64,000 nucleotides of DNA from Gracilaria domingensis (taxonomy: Eukaryota; Rhodophyta; Florideophyceae; Gracilariales; Gracilariaceae). The DNA is taken from NCBI GenBank assembly GCA_022539475.1, contig VCMS01000091.1:186001-250000 (forward strand), given 5' to 3'. Shown here piece after piece: positions 41,341 through 51,814 of the stretch. Made by a program: the position numbers and the translations under genes. The notes under the pieces are model-generated. The model saw only the letters and a program-made list of their open reading frames with translations, had not been told where the DNA came from and made no database searches. Each line of letters starts with the position of its first letter. The first letter of the stretch is position 1.

Positions 41341-42383
41341 CTATATGGTAGGCACGGATTCCAATCGCGAGGATAAACTTGCAAACTTTTCGGCGAGGTC
41401 GTCCACGAGCGTGTGCAAGTAGCGCACCGTGCCTGGCGCATGCTGCGCGACAAAGCGTTCGATGGCATCGATCACGCGCACGTTGAGCATGACGTGCGGC
41501 TCGCCAGGAAAGGTGGTAAAGTTGATGTGGTCGCGGAATGTATCCAATCGCTGCGCCAAGTACTGCGAGTACTCGTGCGGCACGGAGGTGTCCTCCGTTC
41601 CCTGCGTTGCGAAACAAGCAAACAAGAAAAAAAAAAAAGAGGTGAGCATCGACGCAACGAGAAACACACACACACACACAAGGGCCGGAAAACACGTACG
41701 TGCATGAGAAGCATGGGGCGATTTCGAGTGGCGGCGGACATGGCGGACGGGTACTCCTGTATGAAGGGGATCCATGTGGCGACGCCAATGGCGCCCGCCA
41801 GCGACTTTTGGCTCCTCAGAAAGGCGTGCAAGGCGAGCGAGCCGCCCTGGCTGAAGCCGAGGAGGAAGATGCGGCGCGGGTTGACGCCCAGCCGCACCTC
41901 GCCGTCCACAATGTGCGAAATCCTGCGCACGGACGCGTCGAACTGCGCGCGGTCAATGTCCACCACGTCCAGCAGCTGGCGCGGCGACAGCGACGACAGG
42001 TCGGCGGCGGCGGTCTGGCGGAAGGCGCGGATGTCGTACCAGCTGCTGAGGCGGCGGTCCAGGTAGGACACGCGCGCCTCGGGCGCGGTGGGGATGACAA
42101 ACTTGACGTAGTTGAGCGAGAAGAAGGACAGCGCCAGGCTGAGAAAGCCCCAGGCCTCGCCCGTGGCGCCCATGCCGTGCAGCACGATGACGGTGGCCGG
42201 CTGCTCGTCGCGCAGCACGGGCTGGATGGTGAAGCCGGCGCCGCCGTGGCCGTCGCCCTCCGCCGGCTGGCGCGCCGCCGCCAGCGGCAGAAACGGCGGC
42301 GGCGCGGCGCGCCGGGCGCGCGCGGCGGCCGCCACGCCGCGGGCGAGCAGCGCGCACAGAAGCAGCCGGAAGACGGCGCGCAT
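41341..42383 (-). CDS. Acyl-protein thioesterase/carboxylesterase-like hydrolase with signal peptide, two exons
   Basis: Alpha/beta hydrolase of the APT/LYPLA (Abhydrolase_2) type, 314 aa. Exon 1 (42383-41700) ends ATGCAC|GTACGT; exon 2 (41601-41341) starts after AACGCAG; phase 0, intron 98 nt. The splice joins MLLMH to GTEDTSVP, rebuilding the HG-x-x-D-x-x-VP motif with the catalytic Asp. The nucleophile is GFSQGGSLALH, the oxyanion strand VIVLHGMGATG, and the His lies in FPGEPH. The N-terminus (FRLLLCALLARGVAAAARA) looks like a signal peptide, unusual for cytosolic acyl-protein thioesterases, so it may act in the secretory path or a plastid. The intron holds a CA microsatellite (about 41665-41680). 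Confidence 0.88.
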
Positions 42384-42487
42384 CGCGGGGGGGCTTGGCT
42401 GTTGCGTGGAGCGCGGCGGCTGGGCGGGGGAGCGGGGGGGAAGCGCGCGCGCGCAGCGACAAGAGCGGGGCGGCCGTTGGGGGTGTG

Positions 42488-42499
42488 AAAAAAAAAAAA
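42488..42499 (-). terminator. Pol III terminator of the tRNA-Ser gene
   Basis: Twelve A on the plus strand form T12 on the tRNA's strand, 13 bases past its 3' end. Confidence 0.75.
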
Positions 42500-42512
42500 G
42501 GCGGGGCGTGCG

Positions 42513-42606
42513 CGCTGACGACGGGGTTCGAACCCGCGCGGGATGAACCCATCAGATGTCGCGTGCCGGTTCAAGTCTGACGCCTTAACCACTCGGCCAC
42601 ATCAGC
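42513..42606 (-). tRNA. tRNA-Ser(TGA) with a 12-nt intron
   Basis: Read on the minus strand, the acceptor arm GCTGATG pairs with CGTCAGC (one wobble) and is followed by discriminator G. The D arm is GCCGAGTGGTTAAGGC, the anticodon stem TCAGA/TCTGA, a long variable arm typical of serine, and the T arm GCGGG-TTCGAAC-CCCGT. The anticodon TGA is at 42573-42571. The anticodon loop is 12 bases too long; removing 42558-42569 places the intron at the canonical 37/38 site and leaves an 82-nt tRNA. No CCA is encoded. Confidence 0.93.
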
Positions 42607-42670
42607 GGGCGCCGCTGCGCGCAGGCAGCGCGCGCCGCCCGCCCACTTATCCCAGCCCCCCCCGCGAACA

Positions 42671-42692
42671 GATGATGATGATGATGATGATG
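42671..42692 (+). repeat. (GAT)7 microsatellite
   Basis: Seven GAT units just beyond the stop codon of the minus-strand gene that ends at 42697. A longer run of the same unit occurs at 49317-49348. Confidence 0.9.
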
Positions 42693-42696
42693 TGAG

Positions 42697-42756
42697 TTAC
42701 GCTGTCGTGCTACGCGGCGCCCCCTCGGCGACGTCGGCCGCCACGGTGGCGCCGCG

Positions 42757-42789
<33 letters not shown>

Positions 42790-43392
42790 GCCCGCGCCGC
42801 CCTGCGCGGCGCCGTCCGGCGCGGCCGGCAGCGCCCTCCGGCGGCCCACCACGCTGGCGCGCACGCCCGCCCAGATGGCGGCCGCCACCACGTCCTGCAC
42901 GCCGTCGTCGCGCGCGGCCGCCACCACCGCGTCCGCCACGTACGCGCGCGCCGACTCGCGGCTGGCCTCGCCCGCCAGCACCTCGCCCACGTAGAGCTCG
43001 CCGCGCTCGCGCAGCGCGTCGGACGCCAGCGCGTCGGCCAGCACGCGGCCGGCCCAGCGCGCGGCGGCCGCCGCCAGCTCGTCGTCGCGCAGCAGCTGCA
43101 GCGCGGCGGCGCGCAGCTCGGCGCGCACCTGCTCGCGCGTGCCGCGCTCCTGCAGCACGGCGCGCAGCGTGTGCGCCGCCTGCGCCTGCACCTGCCGCTC
43201 CTGCAGCGACGCCGCCGCCACCTCGGCGCCCTCCGCCGCGCCCCAGCGCTTGATGCGCGGCCAGCACAGCGCCACCAGCGCGCCGAGCGCCAGCGCGCCG
43301 CCGATCGCCACGCGCACGCGGTTCAGCCCGCGCCGCTCCAGCGCGCGCTCCAGGTCGTGGTACGACAGCAGCAGCCGCCCGCGCAGCTCGCT

Positions 43393-43433
<41 letters not shown>

Positions 43434-43743
43434 TTCCCGCGTAGAAGCTATTCGCCGCGCGCGCGCCGCCGCCGCCGCCGCCGCTTCCCGCGTAGTAGCT
43501 ATTCGCCGCGCGCGCGCCGGCGCCGGCGCCGGCGCCGCCGTCCGCGCGGCTGGCGACGCGCCACGCCAGCGACTGGCGGTGCGGCAGCCCGACGGCGCGC
43601 GGCAGCGGCAGCGGCAGCGGCAGCGGCAGCGGCAGCGGCAGCGGCCGCGGCAGCGCGCCGCCGCCGCCGCCGGCGCGCGCGCGCGCGGACGACGCGGCTC
43701 TGCGCCAGGCGGCGCGCGGCGCCGCGTGCATTGCGCGCAGCAT
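42697..43743 (-). CDS. Unknown protein, probably mitochondrial, with one membrane segment
   Basis: The ATG at 43743 gives 348 aa starting MLRAMHAAPRAAWRRAAS, a strong mitochondrial presequence-like start. Then come low-complexity stretches: (Pro-Leu)n, a 17-residue unit present twice (ARAANS[YF]YAGS plus Gly run) and a long Gly tract. After one hydrophobic segment (VAIGGALALGALVALCW, about residue 150), the C-terminal half is helical with weak repeats of about 30 residues (LRAVLQE, LLRDDEL, LADALASD, YVGEVLAG, YVADAVV). I do not recognise the family. The frame continues upstream only to a GTG. Confidence 0.7.
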
Positions 43744-43922
43744 GCGGGAGTGGAGTGAACGAATGAAGGAGCGCGTCGACGGGCGCGGCGATCGGCGCGC
43801 TGGCTGAGACTTGTCTCTCTGAGCCGCCGCCCCTGACGCGCGGCAGGCGGCGAAAATGGGCGCGCGCCACGCGGCGGCGCGCCACGCGGTGTGGCAGATT
43901 GCAGCAACACAGCGCGCCACTT

Positions 43923-45603
43923 TTACACTCCGCCATCCCCCCCCACCGCACCGCGCGCGCGCTGCGGCAGCACGCCGCCGCCCGCCTCGCGCGCCTCGCG
44001 CGCCTCGCGCGCCTCGCGCTCCACGCGCCCCACCGCCTCCGCCTCCGCCTCCGCCTCCGCCTCCGCCTCCGCGCCCACCGCGCGCAGCGCCACCTCCTCC
44101 GCCAGCTCGCCCTTCACCGCCAGCCGCACCTGCTCGCCCGTCAGGCTCTCGTACCGCAGCAGCGCGTCCGCCAGCCGGTGCAGCTCCTTCTCCTTGCTGC
44201 GCAGCAGCGCGCTCGCGCGCGCGTACGCCTCGTCCAAAATGCGCCGCACCTCGCGCTCGATCAGCGCGCGCGTCTCGCCGCTCTCGCGCTCCTTGTCGTA
44301 CACCACCATGCCCAGCCTGTCCGACATGCCGTACCGCGTCACCATCGCCTCCGCCATCTGCGTCGCCTGCTCAAAGTCCGACGCCGCGCCGCTCGACACC
44401 TTCTCCTCGCCGAACACCAGCGCCTCCGCCGCGCGCCCGCCCATGCACACGTCGATCTTCGCCACCATCTGCGAGCGCGACATGGACGTCATGTCCTTTG
44501 CCGGCAGCTGCGCCACCAGCCCCAGCGCCTGTCCGCGCGGCATGATGGTCGCCTTGTGCACGGGCAGCGCCTCCTCGGTGTACAGGCAGCACAGCGCATG
44601 CCCGCCCTCGTGATACGCCGTCAAGCGCCGCGTGTCCTCGCTCAGCGCCGCCGACCTGCGCTCGGCGCCCATGATGATCTTGTCCTTGGCGTACTCCAGG
44701 TGCGCCATGGTCACCGCCGCAAACTCCTCCACCGCCGCCTTGAGCGCCGCCATGTTCACCAGGTTGGCCAGGTCGGCGCCGGAGAAGCCGGGCGTGCCGC
44801 GCGCAATCAGCTCCAGCTGCACGTCCTCCTCCAGCGGGATGTTGCGCGTGTGCGCGTGCAGAATCTGCGCGCGCCCGCGAATGTCCGGCACGGGCACCAC
44901 CACGTGGCGGTCAAAGCGCCCCGGCCGGATGAGCGCCTTGTCCAGGCTCTCCGCAAAGTTGGTGGCGCCAATCACCACAATGCCCTCACTGGACTGGAAG
45001 CCGTCCATCTCCACCAGGAACTGGTTGAGCGTCATGGTCAGGAAGCGCTGGTCCTTTGGGTTTCTCTTGCCGCCGATGGCGTCAATCTCGTCAATGAATA
45101 TAATACACGGCGCGTGCTGCTTGGCGGCCGCAAACAGCTCCCGGACGCGCTTGGCGCCCACGCCCACAAACATCTCCTCAAACTCGGAGCCGCTTGCGTA
45201 GAAGAAGGGCCGCTTCGCCTCGCCGGCAATCGCGCGCGCCAGCAGCGTCTTGCCGGTGCCGGGCGGCCCCATGAGCAGGATGCCCTTTGGCAGCTTGCCG
45301 CCCAGCCGCGTGAAGGCGTACGGCTGGCGCAGAAAGTGCACAATCTCCTCCAGCTCCGCCTTGGCCTCGTCGCAGCCCTTGACGTCGTCAAAGGTGGTGG
45401 CGTCGCCCGACTCGGGCTCCGGCGCCTTCTCCAGGTTGATGCCCATGCCGCGCGACATGCCGCGCTCCTCCATCATGACGCCCAGAAAGCCCAGCACCAG
45501 GAAGGTGGTGCCCAGCACGCGCACGGCGCGCCACAGCTGCGACAGCATGGACGGCTCTGCCAGCGTGACGTGTATCGGCGCGGCCGCCGAGCCCGCCGCG
45601 GCG

Positions 45604-45640
<37 letters not shown>

Positions 45641-46199
45641 CAGCCGCAGCGCCCGGCGCGGGAGGCGTGGCGGCGCCCGCGGCGGCGCCCGCAGTGAGTG
45701 CGGCGATGGCGCGCGCGCGCGCCGTGGCGGCGGCGGCGGCAGTGGGCGGCGCGGCGGACGCGGCGGACGCGGCGGACGCGGCGGACGCGGCGGACGCGGC
45801 GGACGCGGCGGCAGGCGGGAGGGCGGGGTCGGCGGCGGCGACGGAGCGGATGAGGGTGGGCAGGTTGACGCGGTCGATGGCGCCGGTGTTGACGAGCGCC
45901 TTGACGTACTCGCGGATGACGTTGTCGCCGGCGGCGTAGCGGCGCAGCTCGACGCGGCGCACCACCTCGTGCGGCTTGGTGGAGCCCAGCGCGCGCAGGT
46001 ACACGGCCTGGATCTCGGGGTCGTGCGCGCGGCTGTTGGCCTCCTGCAGCAGGCGGCTGAGGCGGCGCTCGTGCGCGTCCGGCAGCAGCGTCCAGCGGCG
46101 GCGCTGCTGCGCGCCGCGCGCGCCGCGCGCGCCCAGCGGCTGGCACAGCGCCGCGCGCCGCGATCGCAGCGCGCCGTACGCCGCCAACGCCGACGCCAT
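43923..46199 (-). CDS. YME1: Mitochondrial i-AAA metalloprotease (YME1/FtsH family)
   Basis: Membrane-bound ATP-dependent protease facing the intermembrane space. From ATG 46199: 758 aa. Order: presequence-like Arg/Ala N-terminus, a helical N-domain ([20 protein letters not shown]), a low-complexity Ala/Gly/Ser linker, one membrane span (about residues 220-240, [13 protein letters not shown]), the AAA module with GPPGTGKT (about 311), IIFIDEID (about 368) and RPGRFD, then the peptidase with HEGGH zinc site (about 530) and the third ligand in SDFEQAT. The single span and the sequence [18 protein letters not shown] assign it to YME1 rather than plastid FtsH or m-AAA. The linker and C-terminus contain 6- and 9-base tandem repeats encoding Ala-Gly, Ala-Ala-Ser and Glu-Ala runs. 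Confidence 0.92.
45740..45815. repeat. 9-bp tandem repeat encoding Ala-Ala-Ser units in YME1
   Basis: About seven copies of GCGGCGGAC (plus strand). They lie in the linker before the membrane span, so copy-number change would alter linker length only. Confidence 0.8.
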
Positions 46200-46338
46200 G
46201 GTCGCGGCTGCTGCTGCGGCGGCTGCTGCGGCGGCTGCTGCTGCTGCGGCTGCTGCTGCTGCCGCCGCTGCTGCCGCTGCTGGCGGCCGCCGCGGAGGCC
46301 GCGCGGTGGAGGATGCTGCCGCCGCCAAAACTTTGGCC
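46200..46338. repeat. CTG/CGG-rich repeat tract upstream of the YME1 start
   Basis: 46206-46285 is an imperfect mixture of CTG and CGG triplets directly before the YME1 ATG. It would read as poly-Ala in frame but has no ATG, so it is most likely 5'UTR. Confidence 0.5.
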
Positions 46339-46423
46339 GCGCTTTTCGCGCTTTTCGCGCTTTTCGCGCTTTTCGCGCTTTTCGCCGCCAACTGCCAATT
46401 GCGCGCGCGCGCGCGCAATTGGC
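46339..46423. promoter_or_regulatory. Bidirectional promoter: E2F-like site array and CCAAT-flanked palindrome
   Basis: GCGCTTTTC is repeated five times in tandem from 46339, so TTTTCGCGC, which contains the E2F core TTTCGCGC, recurs every 9 bases. Immediately after it, 46394-46423 is a perfect 30-bp inverted repeat: GCCAATT, (GC)8, AATTGGC. This puts a CCAAT box on each strand around an alternating GC tract prone to Z-DNA or cruciform. It stands between the divergent starts of YME1 (46199) and the gene at 46973. The regulator assignment is inference from consensus sites. Confidence 0.6.
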
Positions 46424-46972
46424 GCCGCGCCGCCGCCGCGCCGCCGCGCGGAGCCGCCGCCGCCGCGGGAGATCAGCGCCGGCGCGCCCGCGCGCGGCGC
46501 GCGCGTGCGAGCCGCCCAATCAGCGGCGCGCGCGCGCGCGGCCTGCGCGGGCTGTCGACGCGCGCGCCGCGTCGCGCGTCGCGCGCGCCGCGCGCCGCGC
46601 GCCACCCGCGCGCACGCGCGCGACGCGCGCGCCGCCTCATACGCGCGGCGTCACGCGCGCGCCAGTTTGGCACGCGCGCGCGCGCGCGCCGCGGGCCCCC
46701 CCCGCGCGCCGCCCCTCGCCGCGCTGTCGACGCGCTTCGCCCCACGCCGCCCGCGCCGGGCGCAGATCCGCCGCTCTTCTCTCCCCGGCTTTTGCGCGCC
46801 GTTGCCGCGCCGTTTCCCCCGCCAACCGCGACAACCCCCGCGCCCCCCCCTCCCCCCCCCCAGTCCCCCGCCCCGCCCTAAACCGCTCCTCTTTCCCCCT
46901 CCCGCCCCCCGCCCTCCGCGCCCCGCCGCCGCCCTCGCCGCCCGCGCGCCCGCCCGTGTCGCGCCGCTCGCC
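46424..46972 (+). promoter_or_regulatory. GC-rich leader of the gene at 46973
   Basis: CpG and alternating GC runs pass into a pyrimidine tract with C8 (46843-46850), C10 (46852-46861) and shorter C runs up to the ATG. Long frames here are composition artefacts. Confidence 0.45.
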
Positions 46973-47934
46973 ATGGATCGCACCTTTGCCTTTCTGGAGC
47001 AGCCGCCGTTGCTGCCGAACGCCGTGCCCGCGCCGGATCCGCCCGCGCCGCCGCACGCGCCGCCGCCGCCGCAGCAGCGCTTGTCGCCGCCGTCCGTCGC
47101 GCCGCCGCCGCTGCGCCAGCCGCACATGGTGCCGCACGCGTCGCGCCCCGACGCGCCGCGCGTCGCCGCGCCGCTGTCGCACCCGCACCCGCCGCCGCCG
47201 CCGCCGCCGCCGCCGCATCCGCCGCATCCGCTGCAATTCGCGCCGCAGCTGCCGCCGCAGCCGGCGCACCGCGTGCTGCACGCCGCCGCCGCATCACCGC
47301 CGCCGCCGCCGCTGCCGTCGCACTTTGCGCCCGCGACTGCCAGCGCCGCGCTCAACAGCGCCGCCATCCACAACAGCACCAACAGCAGCCTGCCCATTGT
47401 CACGTCGCGCGAGCCGTTTCAACTGCGCGCCGCCGCGCAGATAGTCCCTTCGTCCATTGCGCCGCCGCGCGCGTTTGGAAGTGCGCAGTCCGCCCACATG
47501 TTGGCGCCCACCCAGCCGTTCGCCTCCATGCCCACCCTGTCGAACGCCATGCTCTCGCCCAACGTTGTGGACGACGCGCCAGCGGCTGCGTCTCCACACT
47601 TTGTAAATGCCCAGTCCAGTGAAGCGCTCAACGCTCCCGCCTACCCGTGGGACCCCACCTCCTCGTCAGCCCTGGCTTCCAACGCCTTGTCCACTGCCAA
47701 TCAACCGCACCAGTCCATCATGCCTCTGCAGCTAGTCGCTCACACTGCTGCACCCGCAGTCAACCCCGTCAATGCCACCACCACCACCACCACCACCACC
47801 ACCACCATCAACACCACCAATACCATCACCACCACCAACAACAACCTCAACACCAACAGCAGCAGCCACAACAACAACAACAACAACCACCACCACCACC
47901 ACAGCAACCACAGCAACCACAGCAACCACAGCAG

Positions 47935-47968
<34 letters not shown>

Positions 47969-48787
47969 AGCAACAACAACAACAACAGCAACAGCAACAA
48001 CAACCCCAATCTTGGAATTGCAGCCTTGGGCCCGTCTTTCAATCCAAACGTCGTGCGCGCCATTGTCAACGCCAGTTCCGTGCCCCCCGCACTGCATCCT
48101 TTCCCCAACGCGCTTGACTCCGTCAAGCACGCCAACCCCCAACCTCTCAAGAAGCCGAGGAGCCATGCGCAGCCCAAGCCGCCGCCCACTCGCAACGTTG
48201 CTCACCTGCCCCACGTCAAACCGCTTGTCAACGCTCCGTTGACATCGCCGGTAAGCACGTCCACCATTCCGAACATCAAGTCGCCGTTGGTGCCAGTCGC
48301 CCAGCCCGTAGAGACATTCAACGCGCACGTCAAGCAGCCTCCCATTCCGCTCGCCGCAGCGCAAATCGCATCCTCATCCAGCAACATTGCCGCACACCAG
48401 TCGATGTCGAGAGCAAAGCATTCACCGCCGTCCACAGCTATGTGGCCGCAAAAGCCCGCGAGACGAGCGCGCGCCAGGAGTCGGAGAAAACCCGCCAACG
48501 GTCCGACAGTACCCGTTCACCTGCGAAACCCCAAGAAGGGCCGTGCCAGAGTGTTTCGAGAGTGCAAGCACTGTCACAAAGAGAACCATATCAGGCGATC
48601 GGACTGTGTTTCGTGTCAAAGGCCGCTTCCGCCGGGCAAGAGACGACGAGATGGCAACCCATTGTACGATAGGCGCAGAATGCAACCGGGCACCACCGTG
48701 ACCGATGCGCAGGCCAGCGCCAACAAACCGCTCTCAGGTGGCGCTGCAAACTCGGCGCTCAAGGGCGCAATGTCCATGAATAAATGA
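46973..48787 (+). CDS. Low-complexity Pro/His/Asn-rich protein with a C-terminal C4 zinc motif
   Basis: From ATG 46973 (MDRTFAFLEQPP): 604 aa. The first third is Pro/His/Ala-rich; around residues 263-345 Thr, Asn, Ser and His runs are encoded by ACC, AAC and CAC triplets, giving a prion-like segment. The last ~90 residues are different: basic (RRARARSRRKP), then LRNPKKGRARVFRECKHCHK, then C-x2-C from RRSDCVSCQRPLP, i.e. one C-x2-C ... C-x2-C zinc knuckle, then a basic tail. I infer a nuclear transcription or RNA regulator; no family is recognised. This frame is chosen over the poly-Gln frame because it runs from a good ATG to the zinc motif. It shares a promoter with YME1. Confidence 0.72.
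47776..48002 (+). repeat. Triplet-repeat tract (ACC, then AAC/CAC/CAG)
   Basis: About 225 bases almost devoid of G on the plus strand, made of ACC units followed by mixed AAC, CAC and AGC units. It encodes Thr, then Asn/Ser/His runs in the annotated frame. The strand asymmetry is extreme within an otherwise GC-rich block. Confidence 0.85.
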
Positions 48788-49316
48788 TTTATGTATTGGG
48801 GGGGGGGCTTGGCACAGTTTGTTGTGCTCATGGGGGGCTTTTCCTTGTATGTGTATACAAGTTTTATATATATATATATAAATGTGGTTTCACGTCTTGT
48901 TACAAGAGCTCGCTGACTGCGTGCCAGTAGCTTTTTGTACGCACAGTCGCGGTTTGCTGTTTGATGAACTCGGCGCGCGGCCCTTCACTAGGCGTGGTGT
49001 GACGTGGTCAGGATGCACGTCAGGTAGACAATATCGAATGCGGCAACGCGGAAGATCAATGGTCAGTGCCACCGCATGAAGCAGTGAAGCAACTGCGCAA
49101 GCTGTATCTATTTTGCTTGCGCCCGGCGCGCAAAACTCATATTCTGTTGAGGCTTTGGACAGTCGGTCGTGACACAATCTGTTTGTACATAAATGCATAT
49201 TGTTTAAAACACAAGACCTCACGTTTTATCGGGACTGTGCTTTTCAGCGATACGTGCCAAGGGTAGCGTTCCGACGTACCGCGGGACGCAGTTGCAAATA
49301 CGACCTGTCATGAATC

Positions 49317-49348
<32 letters not shown>

Positions 49349-50191
49349 ATGATACAAGCTGTGAGCGTTGAGCGTTGTCTGCTGCGCGCCTGATATGTCT
49401 TAACTTTGGCACACTCCCACTCGTCGGGTTAGCCCTCTACAGTTTAGCCCTTGTAACCGGAACCTTTGGTTGCATGAGGGAAGGTTACAGCTACCGCTGC
49501 AATCAAATCTGCTATGAGATTGAAACGTGATGAGAACGAGGATGTGTCCCAAAATTGTCTCCTATCTTATATCTACAAGTATCTAAACCTTATCTATCTG
49601 AGTCGGTCGCGGACACCGCTTGCTGATATACGGTAACTTACCAAGAGAGACAAGTAACTGAAACCATCACGAGTCGTGATTCACGACACGCGCAGCGCTC
49701 AACAACAACGCATTCAGCTGTCTGCTCTCTTGCAAACATGTGTGACCTTTCTTTTTTTTCTTTTTTTTTTTCTTCCTTTTCTGTGCGCCAAGCTGCTCAT
49801 CACCGTCAGCCGCGGTTGTGCAATGTGCATTGCACAACGGTATGATATCTACAACAGCAGCCTCCTGCTGAGCCAGCTCAGCTGGTGGCTCGTGCAGCGC
49901 CCGTGATGATGACAAACAAAGCGCTTCCCATTGAATTGCAAAACAAGTGTAACACTACCGGAAAATCTTCCCCCCGAAGGTATAAGCTGCGCAAAAACCG
50001 AAAAGATTGCAGTTGAGAGGCGGGCGCGCCGCCCGACGGCTGTCACGTAGAAACATGCGAACAGCCCTTTGAGAAACGAGTTGTGTGTGATCGTCGTTGA
50101 TAAGAGATTAACAACTCTACCAGCGGCGGAGCAGTATATGAGCATGTGCGCGTTTGCGTTGTATAAATGGACAACAACTGTATGGAGCAAA
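48788..50191. other. 1.4-kb intergenic stretch with simple repeats
   Basis: The 3' ends of two convergent genes face this gap. It contains a TA run near 48865-48881, the ATG microsatellite at 49317-49348 and a T-rich tract at 49748-49775. Composition falls to normal here inside the GC-rich block. No coding or RNA-gene signal was found. Confidence 0.55.
49317..49348 (+). repeat. (ATG)n microsatellite
   Basis: About ten ATG units in tandem in non-coding DNA, the same unit as at 42671-42692. Confidence 0.9.
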
Positions 50192-51650
50192 TCAGCTCTT
50201 GTTGTTGTGCTTGGGGCGATACTCGGTGTAGTCACAAGGCGGGTGCCACAGGATCTCGTGCCAGAGCGGGTCCCTGTTCGACAGACATGTGACATACTCG
50301 TGCACGGCGATGAGCGAGTTTTCCACGGCGCGCACGTCGGCGTCCGGGTGCGTGCCGCTCATGAGGCGGTCGATGCGGTCCAGCAGCGCGCTCTGCGGGT
50401 GGCGGAACTTGCGCGCAAAGAAGCAGCGCGACTTGAGCACGCCGGGGTCCCAAAACGGCAGCGTGCCGTCGTGCAGCTGCTGGTCAATGTAGTAGGGGTG
50501 CTGGCCGCTGGGCACGCCGTTGAGCTTCCAGTAAATGCCGCGCAGCGCATGGTGCGCCAGCGTGGCGTTGAAGTGGGGGTGGTTCCACGCCAGCATGGCG
50601 AAGAAGTGCTCCTCGGGGTCCTTCATGAGCGACAGCAGCAGGAGCAGCCGCCTGGCAAACGAGCTGCGCGCGGCAAAGTGCGCAAACGAGCGGTGCAGGA
50701 TGAGCCACGCCTCGCTCTGCAGGAAGTGCAGCCCGAGCTGGTCGCGCATCGGGTGCGCCTGTTTGGTGTTGAGCAGCTGGTGCTCGGAGCGGTTGGCCAT
50801 CGCCAGCGACGTGTCGTAGAAGATGTGGTCGAAGCGCGACTGCTTGGTGCGGCTCCAGAACTGGCGGTTGGGCGCGAGCTGCAGAAAGGTGGTGTTTCGC
50901 GCCAGCACGTGCGGCTGGCCCAGGATGCGGCGCATGTTTGCAATGTTGACGAGCGGGTAGTCCGAGCCGGACAGGTTGATAAAGTAGTGCCACGGGCGGT
51001 CGAGCTGCAGCAGGAACTCGATGGCGGCCAGCGTGTTGAGCAGCATGGACACGCCCATGTAGGTGATGGGCTCCGACGGCAGCACGTGCACGTTGTCAAA
51101 CTTGCGGCTGCGCTGCAGCGACGCGCAGAAGGCGCGCGTCTTGTGCGGCGCGATCTTGTGGTCAAAGTGGATGAGGTACACGTTGGCCGGGTGCCACAGC
51201 ACGCTGAGCAGCCGCGGCAGGAAGCGCATGTTGGCGTCCGAGATCTGCATGAAGAACGCAATGTCGGCGGCGCGCTCGCCCACCACGTGCGTGAGCTGCG
51301 CGGCGGGCAGCGCGTGCACGCGCGCCGACGGCTCGATGGTGAGCGCGGCGTGGTCGACGACGAACTCGGAGCCGTCGGCGGCGACCACGCGCGTGCGGTT
51401 GCCGGCCGGCGCGCGCGCGTCGCGCTGCGCCACCGGCACCACCGGCACCCCCGGCGGCGGCGGCGGCTCGAGCAGCAGCGGGAGCTGCGCGGTGAGCAGC
51501 GAGGCGCGCGACAGCGCGGCGAACACGGCGAGCACGACGAGCGACGCCAGCAGCGTGACGGCGGCGGGCGGCGGGCGCGCAAAGCGCTTGCGCGCTCGGG
51601 GGCGCGCGCGCGCGCGCAGGCGGCGGATGCGTGGCAGGCGCGGCGCGTCG

Positions 51651-51719
<69 letters not shown>

Positions 51720-51814
51720 ATGGCTGGGCGCGGCGGGGTGGGAGGGGCGGTGGGGGGGGCGCGCGCGGCGCGCGACGGCGGCGCGCGACGGCGCGCACGC
51801 CGTCTCTCGCTCAT
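50192..51814 (-). CDS. GT14 (core-2/I-branching or xylosyltransferase-like) glycosyltransferase
   Basis: Type II Golgi enzyme of 540 aa from ATG 51814. The cytosolic tail has a run of about 23 Pro encoded by a CGG/CCG repeat, then an Arg-rich patch and a membrane anchor (AVTLLASLVVLAVFAAL). The catalytic domain has the GT14 order: ADIAFFMQISDANMRFLPRL, NVYLIHFDHK, ITYMGVSMLLNTLAAIEFLL, WHYFINLSGSDYPL, then QSEAWLILHRSFAHF and ALRGIYWKLNG. The D-x-P-L and the late Glu-containing segment DPEEHFFAML are typical. An ATG at 51721, just before the Pro run and just after a C-rich tract on its own strand, is an alternative start. It is divergent from NDUFA9. Confidence 0.9.

Noticed and set aside
43899-47444. 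Very long plus-strand frame (about 1180 codons) across the GC-rich block
   Set aside because: It lies antisense to YME1, is Arg/Ala/Pro-rich throughout and has no domain; GC-rich DNA lacks stop codons, so such frames are expected.
47647-48117. Frame with long poly-His and poly-Gln runs
   Set aside because: Same triplet tract read in a different frame; it has no link to the start at 46973 or to the zinc knuckle.
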